A stretch of 64,000 nucleotides of DNA from Sphingobacterium sp. HMA12 (GCF_002933815.1 NZ_BEYR01000004.1:310001-374000), one strand, 5' to 3'. Shown: positions 25,660 to 34,490, counted from the stretch's first letter. The notes: generated by a model not told the origin, from the sequence alone. Program-made: numbers and translations.

Positions 25660-26429
25660 TGTCTATACTGCAATCTTTTGATCTGACCGGAAAGGTCGCT
25701 TTGGTAACAGGCTGTAAAAGGGGAATAGGTAAGGCTATAGCGGAAGCATTAGCGGAAGCCGGAGCGGACATCATTGGTGTTTCGGCATCGTTGGAGACAA
25801 CGGGATCCGCCGTAGAAAGATCCGTTCAGACGTTAGGAAGGAATTTTTATGCTTATCAATGTGATTTTTCGAAAAGAACAGAACTCTATCAGTTTATTGA
25901 AAAAGTAAAATCGGAACATCCGACAATAGACGTCCTATTCAACAATGCCGGAAATATATTGCGTAAACCAGCCGCTGAACATCCCGATGAATACTGGGAT
26001 GAAATCATTGAAATTAATCAGAATGCACAATTCATTCTGACAAGGGAAATTGGAAAAGATATGATTTCACGTGGAACTGGTAAAATTGTATTCACGGCAT
26101 CGTTATTGACTTTTCAAGGCGGTATCAATGTTCCGGGATATGCTGCGTCCAAAGGTGCGATAGGATCATTGGTCAAGGCTTTCGCAAATGAATGGGCCTC
26201 CAAAGGAGTGAATGTAAATGGTTTTGCACCAGGTTATATTGCGACAGATAATACGGAAGCACTTCGAGAGGATCCCGAACGCTCGAAATCCATCTTGGAC
26301 CGTATCCCCGCAGGACGTTGGGGTACTCCGGAAGACTTTAAAGGACCGGCAGTGTTCCTTGCTTCAAAAGCAGCGGATTATGTACACGGTACGATTCTTA
26401 CTGTCGACGGCGGCTGGATGGGAAGATAA
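25659..26429 (+). CDS. kduD: 2-dehydro-3-deoxy-D-gluconate 5-dehydrogenase KduD
   Basis: 256 residues, classical SDR. Rossmann motif GCKRGIGKAIAEALAEAGAD (T-G-C-x-x-G-I-G form), NNAG at about 92, catalytic Ser in FTASLLTFQGG and YAASKGAIGSLVKAFANEWA (Tyr-x-x-x-Lys), with GRWGTPEDFKGPAVFLASKA and TVDGGWMGR at the end, typical of KduD. It reduces the KduI product to 2-keto-3-deoxygluconate. No kdgK or kdgA is visible here, so the route must finish elsewhere. Confidence 0.93.
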   Translation: MSILQSFDLTGKVALVTGCKRGIGKAIAEALAEAGADIIGVSASLETTGSAVERSVQTLGRNFYAYQCDFSKRTELYQFIEKVKSEHPTIDVLFNNAGNILRKPAAEHPDEYWDEIIEINQNAQFILTREIGKDMISRGTGKIVFTASLLTFQGGINVPGYAASKGAIGSLVKAFANEWASKGVNVNGFAPGYIATDNTEALREDPERSKSILDRIPAGRWGTPEDFKGPAVFLASKAADYVHGTILTVDGGWMGR

Positions 26430-26457
26430 AAATTCAACCTTTTAAGATTAGTTTGTT

Positions 26458-27300
26458 TTAAAAGTCTTTATCCTGCGTGGTAAAGGCTTTTTTTACAACC
26501 CTAAACCCAAGATTGCTGAATGAGGCGTTCGGACTGACAGAGCCAATATAAACCGTGTTGAAGGCCGAACAGCTATTTCTACTGCACCACCACGAGCCAC
26601 CTCTTGCATGAGCCACATCGCGCTCTCCATCCCTATTTAGTTTGCCCCGACAAAATTCAAATACATTACCAAATACATCAAATAGCCCCCATGGATTCGG
26701 TTTAAAAGTCCCTACTGGAGATGTATACATATAACCATCCGAATAGTCTGCTTTAAGATGATCTTTACCATGCCATATATTGGCATATTGTCCGATATTA
26801 TCTTTATTCACCCCTTCAAAATAACGGCCATCATTGCCGGCTCGCGCAGCGACTTCCCACTCCTCAATAGTAGGTAATCTACAATCTGCCCAGGCACAAT
26901 AGGCCAATACATCTTTAAAAGAAATGCAGGTGACAGGGTGATCCATTTTGTCTACTATACCACCACGGCTTATTCCATTTGGAAAACGCCAATAAGCGGT
27001 GCTGTCTTGCAGCCACCTGAACTCTGCGAGCCCCGGCTCAAATACCATTGCATTATGATGTCGTTCCGCCAAAGTCCGATAATTCGTTGCCCGGACAAAT
27101 TTTTCAAATTCAGCATTCGTCAGCTCATAGGGAGCAATCCAAAACGATGTGATATGCACCGTTCTTCTTGGGTTATCCAAACTCATCGTATCACCCAATT
27201 GATAGTCTCCCTCGGGAATTAAAATATATCCCTTCTCCTGACCCACTAGCGATAAACAGTTTGATAAAAAAAAGAGCAATATGTATAATGCTTCTCTCAC
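26458..27300 (-). CDS. Exported formylglycine-generating-enzyme-family protein (SUMF1)
   Basis: 280 residues with a signal peptide (about 1-20). The FGE-sulfatase domain covers most of the rest: RRTVHITSFWIAPYELTNAE, MDHPVTCISFKDVLAYCAWA, RLPTIEEWEVAARAGNDG, PNPWGLFDVFGNVFEFCRG, RGGSWWCSRNSCSAFN and NASFSNLGFRVVKKA. Unlike gliding-type SUMF1 lipoproteins (GldJ/GldK), it keeps two cysteines spaced C-x4-C (residues 239 and 244), the place of the catalytic pair of true FGE. The aromatic/arginine residues after that pair differ from classical FGE. Its start overlaps the previous gene by 4 nt, so it is third in a coupled operon. No sulfatase is nearby. Confidence 0.8.
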   Translation of the reverse strand: MREALYILLFFLSNCLSLVGQEKGYILIPEGDYQLGDTMSLDNPRRTVHITSFWIAPYELTNAEFEKFVRATNYRTLAERHHNAMVFEPGLAEFRWLQDSTAYWRFPNGISRGGIVDKMDHPVTCISFKDVLAYCAWADCRLPTIEEWEVAARAGNDGRYFEGVNKDNIGQYANIWHGKDHLKADYSDGYMYTSPVGTFKPNPWGLFDVFGNVFEFCRGKLNRDGERDVAHARGGSWWCSRNSCSAFNTVYIGSVSPNASFSNLGFRVVKKAFTTQDKDF

Positions 27301-28076
27301 TGATTTTGACGTTTTTTATAGCAAGCCTGAGCAGATTCAATAATATACACTTCGTTGGCACTTGAAAAATTTATCCAGCTATCATAATGCGTATCTGCTC
27401 CATATAACTTGTTGTATATTTTCGACTGCTCAAATTCCTTTAACTCCGATTTTTTTATTAGCTGTAGCAGAGTGGTCAGAATATCCTTGTCTTTTGGATT
27501 TTTTTGATAAAAACTGACTAAAGAGGGAATACTTTCCCAAGCGTCGATTTCTATTAACGCAGTTTTATAATTCAATCCTAACATATGATTCCGGTCCGCT
27601 TGATCCATGATCAGATCTATTACTCTTTTTTTATTTTTCTTCATAAAATGAAGCTGCCGCTCACTCCAAAAGACACCATTATAAACAAAAAGCAAATGCC
27701 CAAATATTTTATTCTGGGGGTCAAATACAAACATCCGCTCGGCACAGGCCTGGCTATAGATTTCAGGATGGATCATCGTATAAGTAAACTTTTCTTCGAA
27801 GCTCAACTTATCAAAGTTTACGCTTGAAATGCCAGCATCATAGTCCACCATTGCTTCGTCCGGTAGGCTTTTCACCCGTTGTTCAACTAGGCGCTGAACC
27901 TTCTTGAGACCAAAAGGCGGTATGCTTATTTTTTCGCGCATCGCATAATAGGCTGAATCATTTGGCCGTGGATCATTCCAGGCTACGTCTTTATATTCCT
28001 GACCGAAACTTGAATTGCGAATAAACCCGATCAATATCAGGCAGCAGAACAATATTTTATTTACCTTTTTTCTCAT
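27297..28076 (-). CDS. Exported protein of unknown function, paralog B
   Basis: 259 residues with a signal peptide (about 1-25, ending SSFGQ). It is clearly homologous to the upstream neighbour: both share EKISIPPFGLKKVQRL/TKMTTPPYGLAKVKAM, SFEEKFTYTMIHPEIYSQAC/LREKFTYTMIHAEVYAQNC, FWSERQLHFMKKN/WWSERQTDFLQEN and NPKDKDILTTLLQLIKKSE/TPKDKDALTLLLLLMKRGE. Largely helical. No family is known to me. It overlaps the upstream gene by 20 nt and the FGE-like gene by 4 nt. Confidence 0.75.
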   Translation of the reverse strand: MRKKVNKILFCCLILIGFIRNSSFGQEYKDVAWNDPRPNDSAYYAMREKISIPPFGLKKVQRLVEQRVKSLPDEAMVDYDAGISSVNFDKLSFEEKFTYTMIHPEIYSQACAERMFVFDPQNKIFGHLLFVYNGVFWSERQLHFMKKNKKRVIDLIMDQADRNHMLGLNYKTALIEIDAWESIPSLVSFYQKNPKDKDILTTLLQLIKKSELKEFEQSKIYNKLYGADTHYDSWINFSSANEVYIIESAQACYKKRQNQ

Positions 28077-28812
28077 TGTAATATCCCATTGCTCTACGAT
28101 ATATTAATGCTTCATTCTCCTTATTATAGTCTAGATAGGAATAGTAGTTACTTGTCTCGCCATATAACTTTTTGAAGGATGTAGACTGCATAAATTCGCT
28201 ATACTCACCACGTTTCATCAGTAATAGCAATAAAGTCAACGCATCTTTATCTTTAGGGGTTTTCTTTGCGTATTCAATAATAAATGGAATCATTTGCCAG
28301 CCATTGATCTGTTCGATCGCCTCTTTATAATTCACGCCCATTCGTTTGCTTCTCAAAACAGATTCCTGGATCAGTTTCATGACCGAATCCCTGTTTTCCT
28401 GCAGAAAATCAGTCTGTCTTTCTGACCACCAGGCTTCATTAAAACCATCGAGTAACTTGCCAAATATTTTCTTATCTATAGCTTTCTGGTGTTCCGGTAT
28501 ATCGCAATTTTGGGCATACACCTCAGCATGGATCATGGTATAAGTAAATTTTTCACGTAAACTTAAATTCTTAAAATCCGTCGCTGAGAGTGCCAGTAAC
28601 CCAGTCTCTGAACCGTCTTTGTCTTCTACCGGTGACAACTTTGCGATCATTGCTTTCACCTTTGCCAAACCATATGGAGGTGTGGTCATCTTTGTTCTGA
28701 ATTCAATGGCAACGGGATCCATGATATAATCACTTCCCGTATCATCTCCTGTCTGTGCAAAGACACAAGTCCAACGACTTAGGCAGATTAATAATAAAAT
28801 TAAACTTCTCAT
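28057..28812 (-). CDS. Exported protein of unknown function, paralog A
   Basis: 251 residues with a signal peptide (about 1-19, ending CVFAQ). It is the first gene of the three-gene operon and a tandem paralog of the next gene; the conserved core is KFTYTMIHAEVYAQNC, WWSERQ and MGVNYKEAIEQINGWQMIPF. The same-position Cys in both proteins (after the IHxE block) is notable. No catalytic signature was recognised, and neither paralog has a CxPxR motif, the known FGE target. Confidence 0.75.
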   Translation of the reverse strand: MRSLILLLICLSRWTCVFAQTGDDTGSDYIMDPVAIEFRTKMTTPPYGLAKVKAMIAKLSPVEDKDGSETGLLALSATDFKNLSLREKFTYTMIHAEVYAQNCDIPEHQKAIDKKIFGKLLDGFNEAWWSERQTDFLQENRDSVMKLIQESVLRSKRMGVNYKEAIEQINGWQMIPFIIEYAKKTPKDKDALTLLLLLMKRGEYSEFMQSTSFKKLYGETSNYYSYLDYNKENEALIYRRAMGYYNEKKGK

Positions 28813-29049
28813 ATAGTATGCATCGTGCTATTTAAAAGTAAAGAAATTATTCTTACCAAAAACAATTCCATTTGTTAAATCCAAAATCACAAATTATATT
28901 ACCCTGATTTATAAGTATATTTCGTTTCGTTATCCCTTCTGCATTTTTCAAAATCAATGGCTATCCAATAAGCTTACCAACCACAGGAAAACAAAAAATC
29001 CCCGAATCTTTTATGGAATCCAGGGAGTAAACTCTTCTTATATTGCACT

Positions 29050-29625
29050 TTAGGAATAAAGGCCCTTTTTGTCTATAAAATCAATCACTTTTTGCGGTGT
29101 GAAAAACTGAATATTCTTATTTTCTTTGATTGCCTTTCGTAAAAACGTTGAAGAAAGCTCCATTAATGGCGTATCAGTCATGGTTATAGCCGGATGATCC
29201 TTTAGTTTCCCACCATCGTAGCCCGGACGGGGATACACATAAATGTGATAATCACGCAAAATAATCTCGGCATTCTTCCATTTTTCCAATGATTCTAAGA
29301 TATCCTCCCCCATAAGAAGCACAAATTCTCTAGTTGGATATTTTTCCTTCAGATGCGTTAAGGTGTCTATGGTATAGGATGGTACCGGCAAATGGAATTC
29401 AATATCGCTCACGCGCAAATGTTCGCAATCCTCAACGGCAAGATTGAGCATTTCCAAACGATCATAGGGATCCGCTAAAGTTGATTTTTTCTTAAATGGA
29501 TTCTGTGGAGATACCACAAACCATACTTCATCCAGTCCGGTAAAATTGGCCATGTAATTTGCTATAATCAAATGCCCGACATGCACCGGATTAAAAGAAC
29601 CAAAAAACAAACCAATCTTTTTCAT
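29050..29625 (-). CDS. nadD: Nicotinate-nucleotide adenylyltransferase
   Basis: 191 residues. NadD adenylylates nicotinate mononucleotide to NaAD in NAD synthesis. GLFFGSFNPVHVGHLIIANY holds the HxGH nucleotidyltransferase motif (G-S-F-x-P-x-H-x-G-H); SPQNPFKKKSTLADPYDRLEML, YTIDTLTHLKEKYP, LLMGEDILESLEKWKN and the C-terminal S-S-T-x-x-R (LSSTFLRKAIKENK) are all present. It lies 8 nt after gmk. NadA and NadB of the same pathway are also in this window. Confidence 0.95.
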   Translation of the reverse strand: MKKIGLFFGSFNPVHVGHLIIANYMANFTGLDEVWFVVSPQNPFKKKSTLADPYDRLEMLNLAVEDCEHLRVSDIEFHLPVPSYTIDTLTHLKEKYPTREFVLLMGEDILESLEKWKNAEIILRDYHIYVYPRPGYDGGKLKDHPAITMTDTPLMELSSTFLRKAIKENKNIQFFTPQKVIDFIDKKGLYS

Positions 29626-29633
29626 TTAGCGTT

Positions 29634-30203
29634 TTATTTATCGATGAAACCCATTACAATTTCTTCTGCCTCAGCGCAAGCTGTCGCTAGATCAAAATTC
29701 TTCAAGATCACATCAAACTTATTCGCATAGGTAAGTTCCAGTTCCGCTTTGGCAAATCTTTCTTGCAACTTTTCCTCCGAATCCGTGCCACGTCCGGTTA
29801 AACGTTCTTTAAGCACCTCCAATGAAGGTGGCTGTACAAATATAGAGATTGCCTGTTCCGGAAATTTAGATTTCAGGCGCAATCCTCCGACGACATCAAT
29901 ATCGAAAATAACATTTTTACCTTCTTTCCAGATACGTTCGATTTCGGAACGCAACGTACCATAAAATGTACCCGAATAGACCTCTTCAAATTCGATAAAC
30001 TCCTGTTTGGCAACTTTATGCAAAAATTCTTCTTTGGACATAAAGTAGTAGTCTTTTCCATCGACCTCCTGCCCCCTTGGATCGCGGGTACTCGCAGAAA
30101 TAGAAAATTCTATTTTATCCCCATGTTTACTTAATAGATCTCTTACTATAGTTGTTTTTCCTGCTCCTGATGGTGCCGAGAAAATAATTAATTTACCGCT
30201 CAT
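29634..30203 (-). CDS. gmk: Guanylate kinase
   Basis: 189 residues. It phosphorylates GMP to GDP. P-loop FSAPSGAGKTTIVRDLL, GMP-binding SASTRDPRGQEVDGKDYYFM and EFIEFEEVYSGTFYGTLRSE, and the lid RLTGRGTDSEEKLQERFAKA are standard. It is 2 nt downstream of the YicC gene, an association seen in many bacteria. Confidence 0.96.
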   Translation of the reverse strand: MSGKLIIFSAPSGAGKTTIVRDLLSKHGDKIEFSISASTRDPRGQEVDGKDYYFMSKEEFLHKVAKQEFIEFEEVYSGTFYGTLRSEIERIWKEGKNVIFDIDVVGGLRLKSKFPEQAISIFVQPPSLEVLKERLTGRGTDSEEKLQERFAKAELELTYANKFDVILKNFDLATACAEAEEIVMGFIDK

Positions 30204-30205
30204 TC

Positions 30206-31081
30206 TTATAATACGTTGAGCAACTGCTCCTTTATTTTTTCTAATTCTTCTTTCATTCTAACCACGATCTGTTGAATACCGGCATGATTAGCTTTGGATC
30301 CCAAGGTATTGATTTCACGGCCCATCTCTTGAGAGATAAACCCTAATTTCTTACCATTGGAATCGGCAGAATCAAAGGCTTTCAGAAAATAGTTGCAGTG
30401 GGAACGCAACCTAACTTTCTCTTCAGTGACATCTAATTTGTCTATATAGTAAACGAGCTCCTGTTCAAAACGATTCTGGTCCACGTTCTCTTTACCTACA
30501 CTATCGTTGAGAAATTGCTCTATACGCTGTCTGATCAATGGGATACGCTCAACTTCAAGATCTTCGACCTCACTCAAATAAGTCAAAATTAGCTCAGCTC
30601 GCTTTTTTAAATCTTGAGCCAATACATTTCCTTCGTCCTCACGGAATGTATTAAAATGTTTGACCGCATCATAAAAAGCATCCATCAATACGCTGGATTC
30701 TTCATCATCAACGGTATCATCGTTGTTGGTGACAACTTCGGGCATATTTAACGCCAATTCGAATAGATTGACATTCGTATCATTTAGCTCATCTGCGATC
30801 TGCTGCAATTGACCATAATATTTTTTAAGTAAATCAGCGTTGATAGATGAGGCCTTAGCTGTTTGGTCAGTATATTCTACGGTTACGTTCAAATTGACTT
30901 TGCCGCGTTCAATAAGCTTACTACACTCTGTGCGCAAGGTCAATTCTTTGTCCGAAACGACTTTGGGCAGACGAAGATTTAATTCAAGGAATTTTGAATT
31001 TAAGGACTTTATTTCGACACTATATTTGACTTTACCGTTCTCTTGTGAAGCCGTGCCATATCCTGTCATGGATTTTATCAT
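30206..31081 (-). CDS. YicC/YloC family endoribonuclease
   Basis: 291 residues beginning MIKSMTGYGTASQENGKVKY, the family signature, with EIKSLNSKFLELNLRLPKV, then a C-terminal domain containing EEKVRLRSHCNYFLKAFDSA, GKKLGFISQEMGREINTLGSKA and QIVVRMKEELEKIKEQLLNV. Known members cleave RNA and help turn over small RNAs. The ATG at 31079-31081 is the family start. It is first in a yicC-gmk-nadD operon with 2- and 8-nt gaps. Confidence 0.92.
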   Translation of the reverse strand: MIKSMTGYGTASQENGKVKYSVEIKSLNSKFLELNLRLPKVVSDKELTLRTECSKLIERGKVNLNVTVEYTDQTAKASSINADLLKKYYGQLQQIADELNDTNVNLFELALNMPEVVTNNDDTVDDEESSVLMDAFYDAVKHFNTFREDEGNVLAQDLKKRAELILTYLSEVEDLEVERIPLIRQRIEQFLNDSVGKENVDQNRFEQELVYYIDKLDVTEEKVRLRSHCNYFLKAFDSADSNGKKLGFISQEMGREINTLGSKANHAGIQQIVVRMKEELEKIKEQLLNVL

Positions 31082-31108
31082 ATGCAAAGGTATGATTTTT
31101 CATTTTCT

Positions 31109-31681
31109 TTACCAATCATGCTTTGCAATAATAACAACGAGATAGCTTTCATAAGGTTTGGCCCCCTTACACTTTACATAACCGATTCCGATATCATATA
31201 GCGATGCGTTCCATTGATCCATCCCTAGCAGATGCGTACGGTGATGATAACCGGGTGCTTCTTTTCCGATGATTAACGCTTTAATCGCATCAGTCGCACT
31301 GGCGCGATTAGCAGCAATGGATTCAAAGTTATTGGCATTCCTTTTTTTTAACCATGACTGATTTAAACTATATCCGGCTTCTTCAATAAAATAATTGGGT
31401 CCATAGCCCTCAGGAGAGACATGATCAAAGTAAGACCGTTTAGCCATATCCTTAGCCCGGTATTCCGCGACCTCAGCAAGCTGTTTGTTCCAATTAAGCT
31501 TTGTTCGGGTAATCTTATGTAAATTAAAAAGCTTCAGTTCCTTTTTATAATTCTCGGGATTTGTTCGAATTTTATTCAACAGATCGTAGGCTTCTTTTGC
31601 TTGATGACGATCGACTTTGACACGTTGTGCCAATGAAAACTGTGCGACAAATAAGGTAAACGCTAAAATGAAATATTTCAT
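31109..31681 (-). CDS. Exported CAP (SCP/PR1) domain protein
   Basis: 190 residues with a signal peptide (MKYFILAFTLFVAQFSLAQ). The CAP domain shows AYDLLNKIRTNPENYKKEL, LAEVAEYRAKDMAKRSYFDH, HRTHLLGMD and YDIGIGYVKC; the conserved His residues (FDHVS and YHHRTH) and Glu region are kept. Bacterial CAP proteins are secreted with mostly unknown roles. It stands alone between the yicC and dedA genes on the same strand. Confidence 0.87.
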   Translation of the reverse strand: MKYFILAFTLFVAQFSLAQRVKVDRHQAKEAYDLLNKIRTNPENYKKELKLFNLHKITRTKLNWNKQLAEVAEYRAKDMAKRSYFDHVSPEGYGPNYFIEEAGYSLNQSWLKKRNANNFESIAANRASATDAIKALIIGKEAPGYHHRTHLLGMDQWNASLYDIGIGYVKCKGAKPYESYLVVIIAKHDW

Positions 31682-31724
31682 ACCAATCCTTTAACCTTAA
31701 AAGACTGCATTTAGTACTTAACGT

Positions 31725-32372
31725 TTAATCTTTTTTTGCTCTTTTAACAACAAAAAACTGTATCAGCATGGGTATTAGACTGATAAATATGATTGCTAAT
31801 ACAACCCAGGAAAAGTTATGCCTGAAAAAAGGAATCTGTCCAAAAAAGTAGCCGGCTAGAAGAAATAAGGATACCCACAATATGCCTCCTACTACATTAT
31901 ATTTACCGAAAACGCTGTATGGCATCTTGCCAATACCCGCTACAAAAGGGGCAAAGGTCCGGACAACGGGAACAAAACGAGCATAAACAATGGTCTTAGT
32001 ACCATATTTAGCATAGAAATCCTGCGTTTTTTGAAGATAGGAAGATTTAAATATTTTTGAGCCCGGTTTAAAAACCCGGATTCCAAAATATTTGCCAATC
32101 TCATAATTAACAAAATCGCCAGAAATAGCCGCGCATATAAGAATCAATAAGAAAAGGGACAGTGAAAGATTGCTTTCCGCTCGTGAAATAATGGCACCTA
32201 AAGCAAATAAAACTGAATCACCTGGAAGGAATGGTGTAACAACAAATCCTGTTTCAGCAAAGATAATCAAGAATAGAATGAAATAAGTCCATCCTGCATA
32301 GGTATTGACGATCTGCAACAAGTGTTGATCAATGTGTAGGATAAAATCGACCAGATGATAAACAAAATCCAT
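31725..32372 (-). CDS. DedA family membrane protein (copy 1)
   Basis: 215 residues with about five membrane helices. DedA/SNARE-associated domain: YFILFLIIFAETGFVVTPFL, PGDSVLFALGA, ISGDFVNYEIGKYFGIRVFK and YARFVPVVRTFAPFVAGIGK with MPYSVFGKYNVVGGILWVS. The conserved E, PGD and R-F-x-P-x-x-R-T residues are all present. DedA proteins are proton-dependent and affect membrane homeostasis; some flip lipid carriers. It is a tandem paralog of the next copy, separated by 110 nt. Confidence 0.92.
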   Translation of the reverse strand: MDFVYHLVDFILHIDQHLLQIVNTYAGWTYFILFLIIFAETGFVVTPFLPGDSVLFALGAIISRAESNLSLSLFLLILICAAISGDFVNYEIGKYFGIRVFKPGSKIFKSSYLQKTQDFYAKYGTKTIVYARFVPVVRTFAPFVAGIGKMPYSVFGKYNVVGGILWVSLFLLAGYFFGQIPFFRHNFSWVVLAIIFISLIPMLIQFFVVKRAKKD

Positions 32373-32469
32373 ATTCGATAAATAAAACCTTTATGTTCTT
32401 ATAAGCGCCAACAGCTATAAAAATCAACTGAAGGTTCTTTCTGACCAATAGAAAACAGACACTTTCAGA

Positions 32470-32500
32470 AAAAAAGGGAGTCCTATTGAACTCCCTTTTT
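32470..32500 (-). terminator. Terminator of the upstream dedA copy
   Basis: An 11-bp stem AAAAAGGGAGT/ACTCCCTTTTT with an 8-nt loop overlaps the stop codon of the DedA gene (32483-32485); on the complement it is followed by a T run. Confidence 0.8.
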
Positions 32501-33145
32501 AGTTTTTATTTTTTCTTTGACCAATTCAAAGATTATAGGTAATACAGATATAAAAATGATCAGCAGTACCACTTTAGAAAAGTTATCTCTAATAATTGGG
32601 ATATTGCCCAAAAAATAGCCAGCTAATGTAATGCCTCCTACCCATAATATTGCTCCAACAACATTGTAAGTAATAAAAGTACCATAATTCATTTTTCCGA
32701 TACCACCAACAAATGGTGCTAACGTGCGTACAATAGGAACAAAACGGGCTATAACAATTGTTTTACTACCATACTTTTCATAGAAAGCATGCGTTTTGGC
32801 AATCTGTTCATCCTTGACAACCTGTTTGCCAAAAAGCTTGAATTTTGTCAATCGCATCCCAAAATGCTTTCCGATGGAGTAATTGAGAGAATCACCAGTT
32901 ACTGCAGCAATCAATAAAATCAGTATCATTAACCAAACATTCAATTCATTTGGTTGCGCAGCAAGCATTCCCCCAGCAAACAATAAGGAATCTCCAGGTA
33001 AGAAAGGCATGACAACTACCCCTGTTTCAACAAAAATAATGAGAAACAAAATAAGGTATGTCCACAACTGATAGTCATTGACAATTTCAACCAAATGTTT
33101 ATCAATATGGAGAATAAAGTCAATAAGGTGTGTAATTATTTCCAA
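32483..33145 (-). CDS. DedA family membrane protein (copy 2)
   Basis: 220 residues, about five membrane helices. YLILFLIIFVETGVVVMPFL, PGDSLLFAGG, TGDSLNYSIGKHFGMRLTKF and ARFVPIVRTLAPFVGGIGKM are the DedA signatures. Clearly paralogous to the downstream copy by eye, with 110 nt between them. It follows dnaN by 14 nt on the same strand, so the two may share a transcript, and it ends in its own terminator. Confidence 0.92.
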   Translation of the reverse strand: MEIITHLIDFILHIDKHLVEIVNDYQLWTYLILFLIIFVETGVVVMPFLPGDSLLFAGGMLAAQPNELNVWLMILILLIAAVTGDSLNYSIGKHFGMRLTKFKLFGKQVVKDEQIAKTHAFYEKYGSKTIVIARFVPIVRTLAPFVGGIGKMNYGTFITYNVVGAILWVGGITLAGYFLGNIPIIRDNFSKVVLLIIFISVLPIIFELVKEKIKTKKGVQ

Positions 33146-33159
33146 AACCGATCAGAAGA

Positions 33160-34281
33160 TTAAGCGTTATTCAACATCACTGGCATCACCAACATCAAAA
33201 TATCTTCATGATCTTCAGATGTGGCAGGGATCAATAAACCGGCACGATTTGGTGTGCTCATTTCGATAACCACTTCTTCGCTTTCAAGGTTGTTTAACAT
33301 CTCTACCAGAAACTTCGCGTTAAAGCCAATTTCCATATCATCCCCCTCAAATTGACAAGACAAACGTTCATGTGCTTCGTTGGAGAAATCCAGATCTTCA
33401 GCGGAGATATTCAATTCGCTACCTGATATCTTCAAACGTACTTGATGTGTTGTTTTATTTGCGAAAATAACAACTCTTCTCAAGGTATTTAAGAAAAGTA
33501 GTCTATCAACCGTCAGCTTATTAGGGTTGACCTGAGGAATTACCGCAGCATAGTCAGGGTAACGCTCATCGATCAAACGACAGATCAGATTGATATTACC
33601 AAAACTAAAAAATGCATTAGTTTGATTATATTCAATAGATACTTTTGTATCATCCGAAGGCAGTGACGATTTCAGTAAAGAAAGTGCTTTCTTAGGTAAA
33701 ATAAGTGATGCCGGTTTTTCAGCACTGATATCCGATCGGGTGTAACGTACCAATTTATGTGCATCTGTAGAAACAAAAGTAACATTCTTCTCCGCCAATT
33801 GCACTAAAACCCCAGACATGGCCGGTCTCAATTCATCATTACTGACCGCAAAGATAGTCTTACTGATCGCCTCCGAAAGAACCGGAGCAGGCATTTCAAT
33901 AATAGATCCGTTATCAATAGATGGAATTTTAGGAAAATCGTCTGCATTTTCTCCGCTCAATTTATATTTACCATCACCCGCACTGATTTCAATAGCCAAT
34001 GTATTCATGTCTACCGAAAAAGCAACAGGCTGATCAGGGAGAGTTTTTAGCGTCTCTATCAAAATCTTTGAAGGCATAGCTACTCTTCCTTCTTCTTTTG
34101 CTTCAATCTGTAAAGAAGTAACCATACTCGTCTGCAGATCCGTAGCAGAAATAGTCAAGTTATTGTCTTTTATTTCAAAAAGAAAGTTTTCCAGAATTGG
34201 TAAAACAGTACTTGTACTAGATGCTCCATTGATAGCTTGTAACTGCTTTAATAAAATTGATGTTGATACAATGAATCTCAT
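33160..34281 (-). CDS. dnaN: DNA polymerase III subunit beta (sliding clamp)
   Basis: 373 residues, the standard length, with three clamp domains. The N-terminus MRFIVSTSILLKQLQAINGA and the stretches TDLQTSMVTSLQIEAKEEGR, STDAHKLVRYTRSD and LLIPATSEDHEDILMLVMPVM are typical. The C-terminus (LVMPVMLNNA) corresponds to the usual MP(M/I) ending. The clamp tethers polymerase III to DNA. The gene is about 6 kb from dnaA, unlike the dnaA-dnaN pair of many other phyla. Confidence 0.96.
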   Translation of the reverse strand: MRFIVSTSILLKQLQAINGASSTSTVLPILENFLFEIKDNNLTISATDLQTSMVTSLQIEAKEEGRVAMPSKILIETLKTLPDQPVAFSVDMNTLAIEISAGDGKYKLSGENADDFPKIPSIDNGSIIEMPAPVLSEAISKTIFAVSNDELRPAMSGVLVQLAEKNVTFVSTDAHKLVRYTRSDISAEKPASLILPKKALSLLKSSLPSDDTKVSIEYNQTNAFFSFGNINLICRLIDERYPDYAAVIPQVNPNKLTVDRLLFLNTLRRVVIFANKTTHQVRLKISGSELNISAEDLDFSNEAHERLSCQFEGDDMEIGFNAKFLVEMLNNLESEEVVIEMSTPNRAGLLIPATSEDHEDILMLVMPVMLNNA

Positions 34282-34376
34282 TTCCTAATTACTAATTATT
34301 ATGTGCAATAATACACAAATTAATCAATATTTTTCAGTTTTGTCCCCCCCTTTCTTTCCACATACGAAGATTTATT

Positions 34377-34414
34377 GTACTTAAATAAGCGATTGTATTT
34401 CAATTAATAAGTAC
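34377..34414. repeat. Inverted repeat between dnaN and holB
   Basis: GTACTTA (34377-34383) and TAAGTAC (34408-34414) are exact complements, 24 nt apart, in the divergent intergenic region. It may be a regulatory site; a DnaA-box-like CTTTCCACA lies just upstream at 34354-34362. Confidence 0.35.
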
Positions 34415-34465
34415 GCTTTCAAAAGTATAGAAAGCAAATTGACCCTGATAAATCACAATATTTAT

Positions 34466-34473
34466 TACATTTG
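34466..34473 (+). promoter_or_regulatory. -7 element TACATTTG of holB
   Basis: TACATTTG fits TAnnTTTG, 17 nt before the ATG; a TTG at 34439-34441 could be part of a -33 box, with spacing longer than typical. Confidence 0.45.
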
Positions 34474-34490
34474 TATATTAGCAATAGTGT

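Noticed and set aside
31725..33145. Tandem dedA copies as a possible recent duplication
   Set aside because: They differ in many positions and paired dedA-type genes are common in this phylum, so nothing special is claimed.
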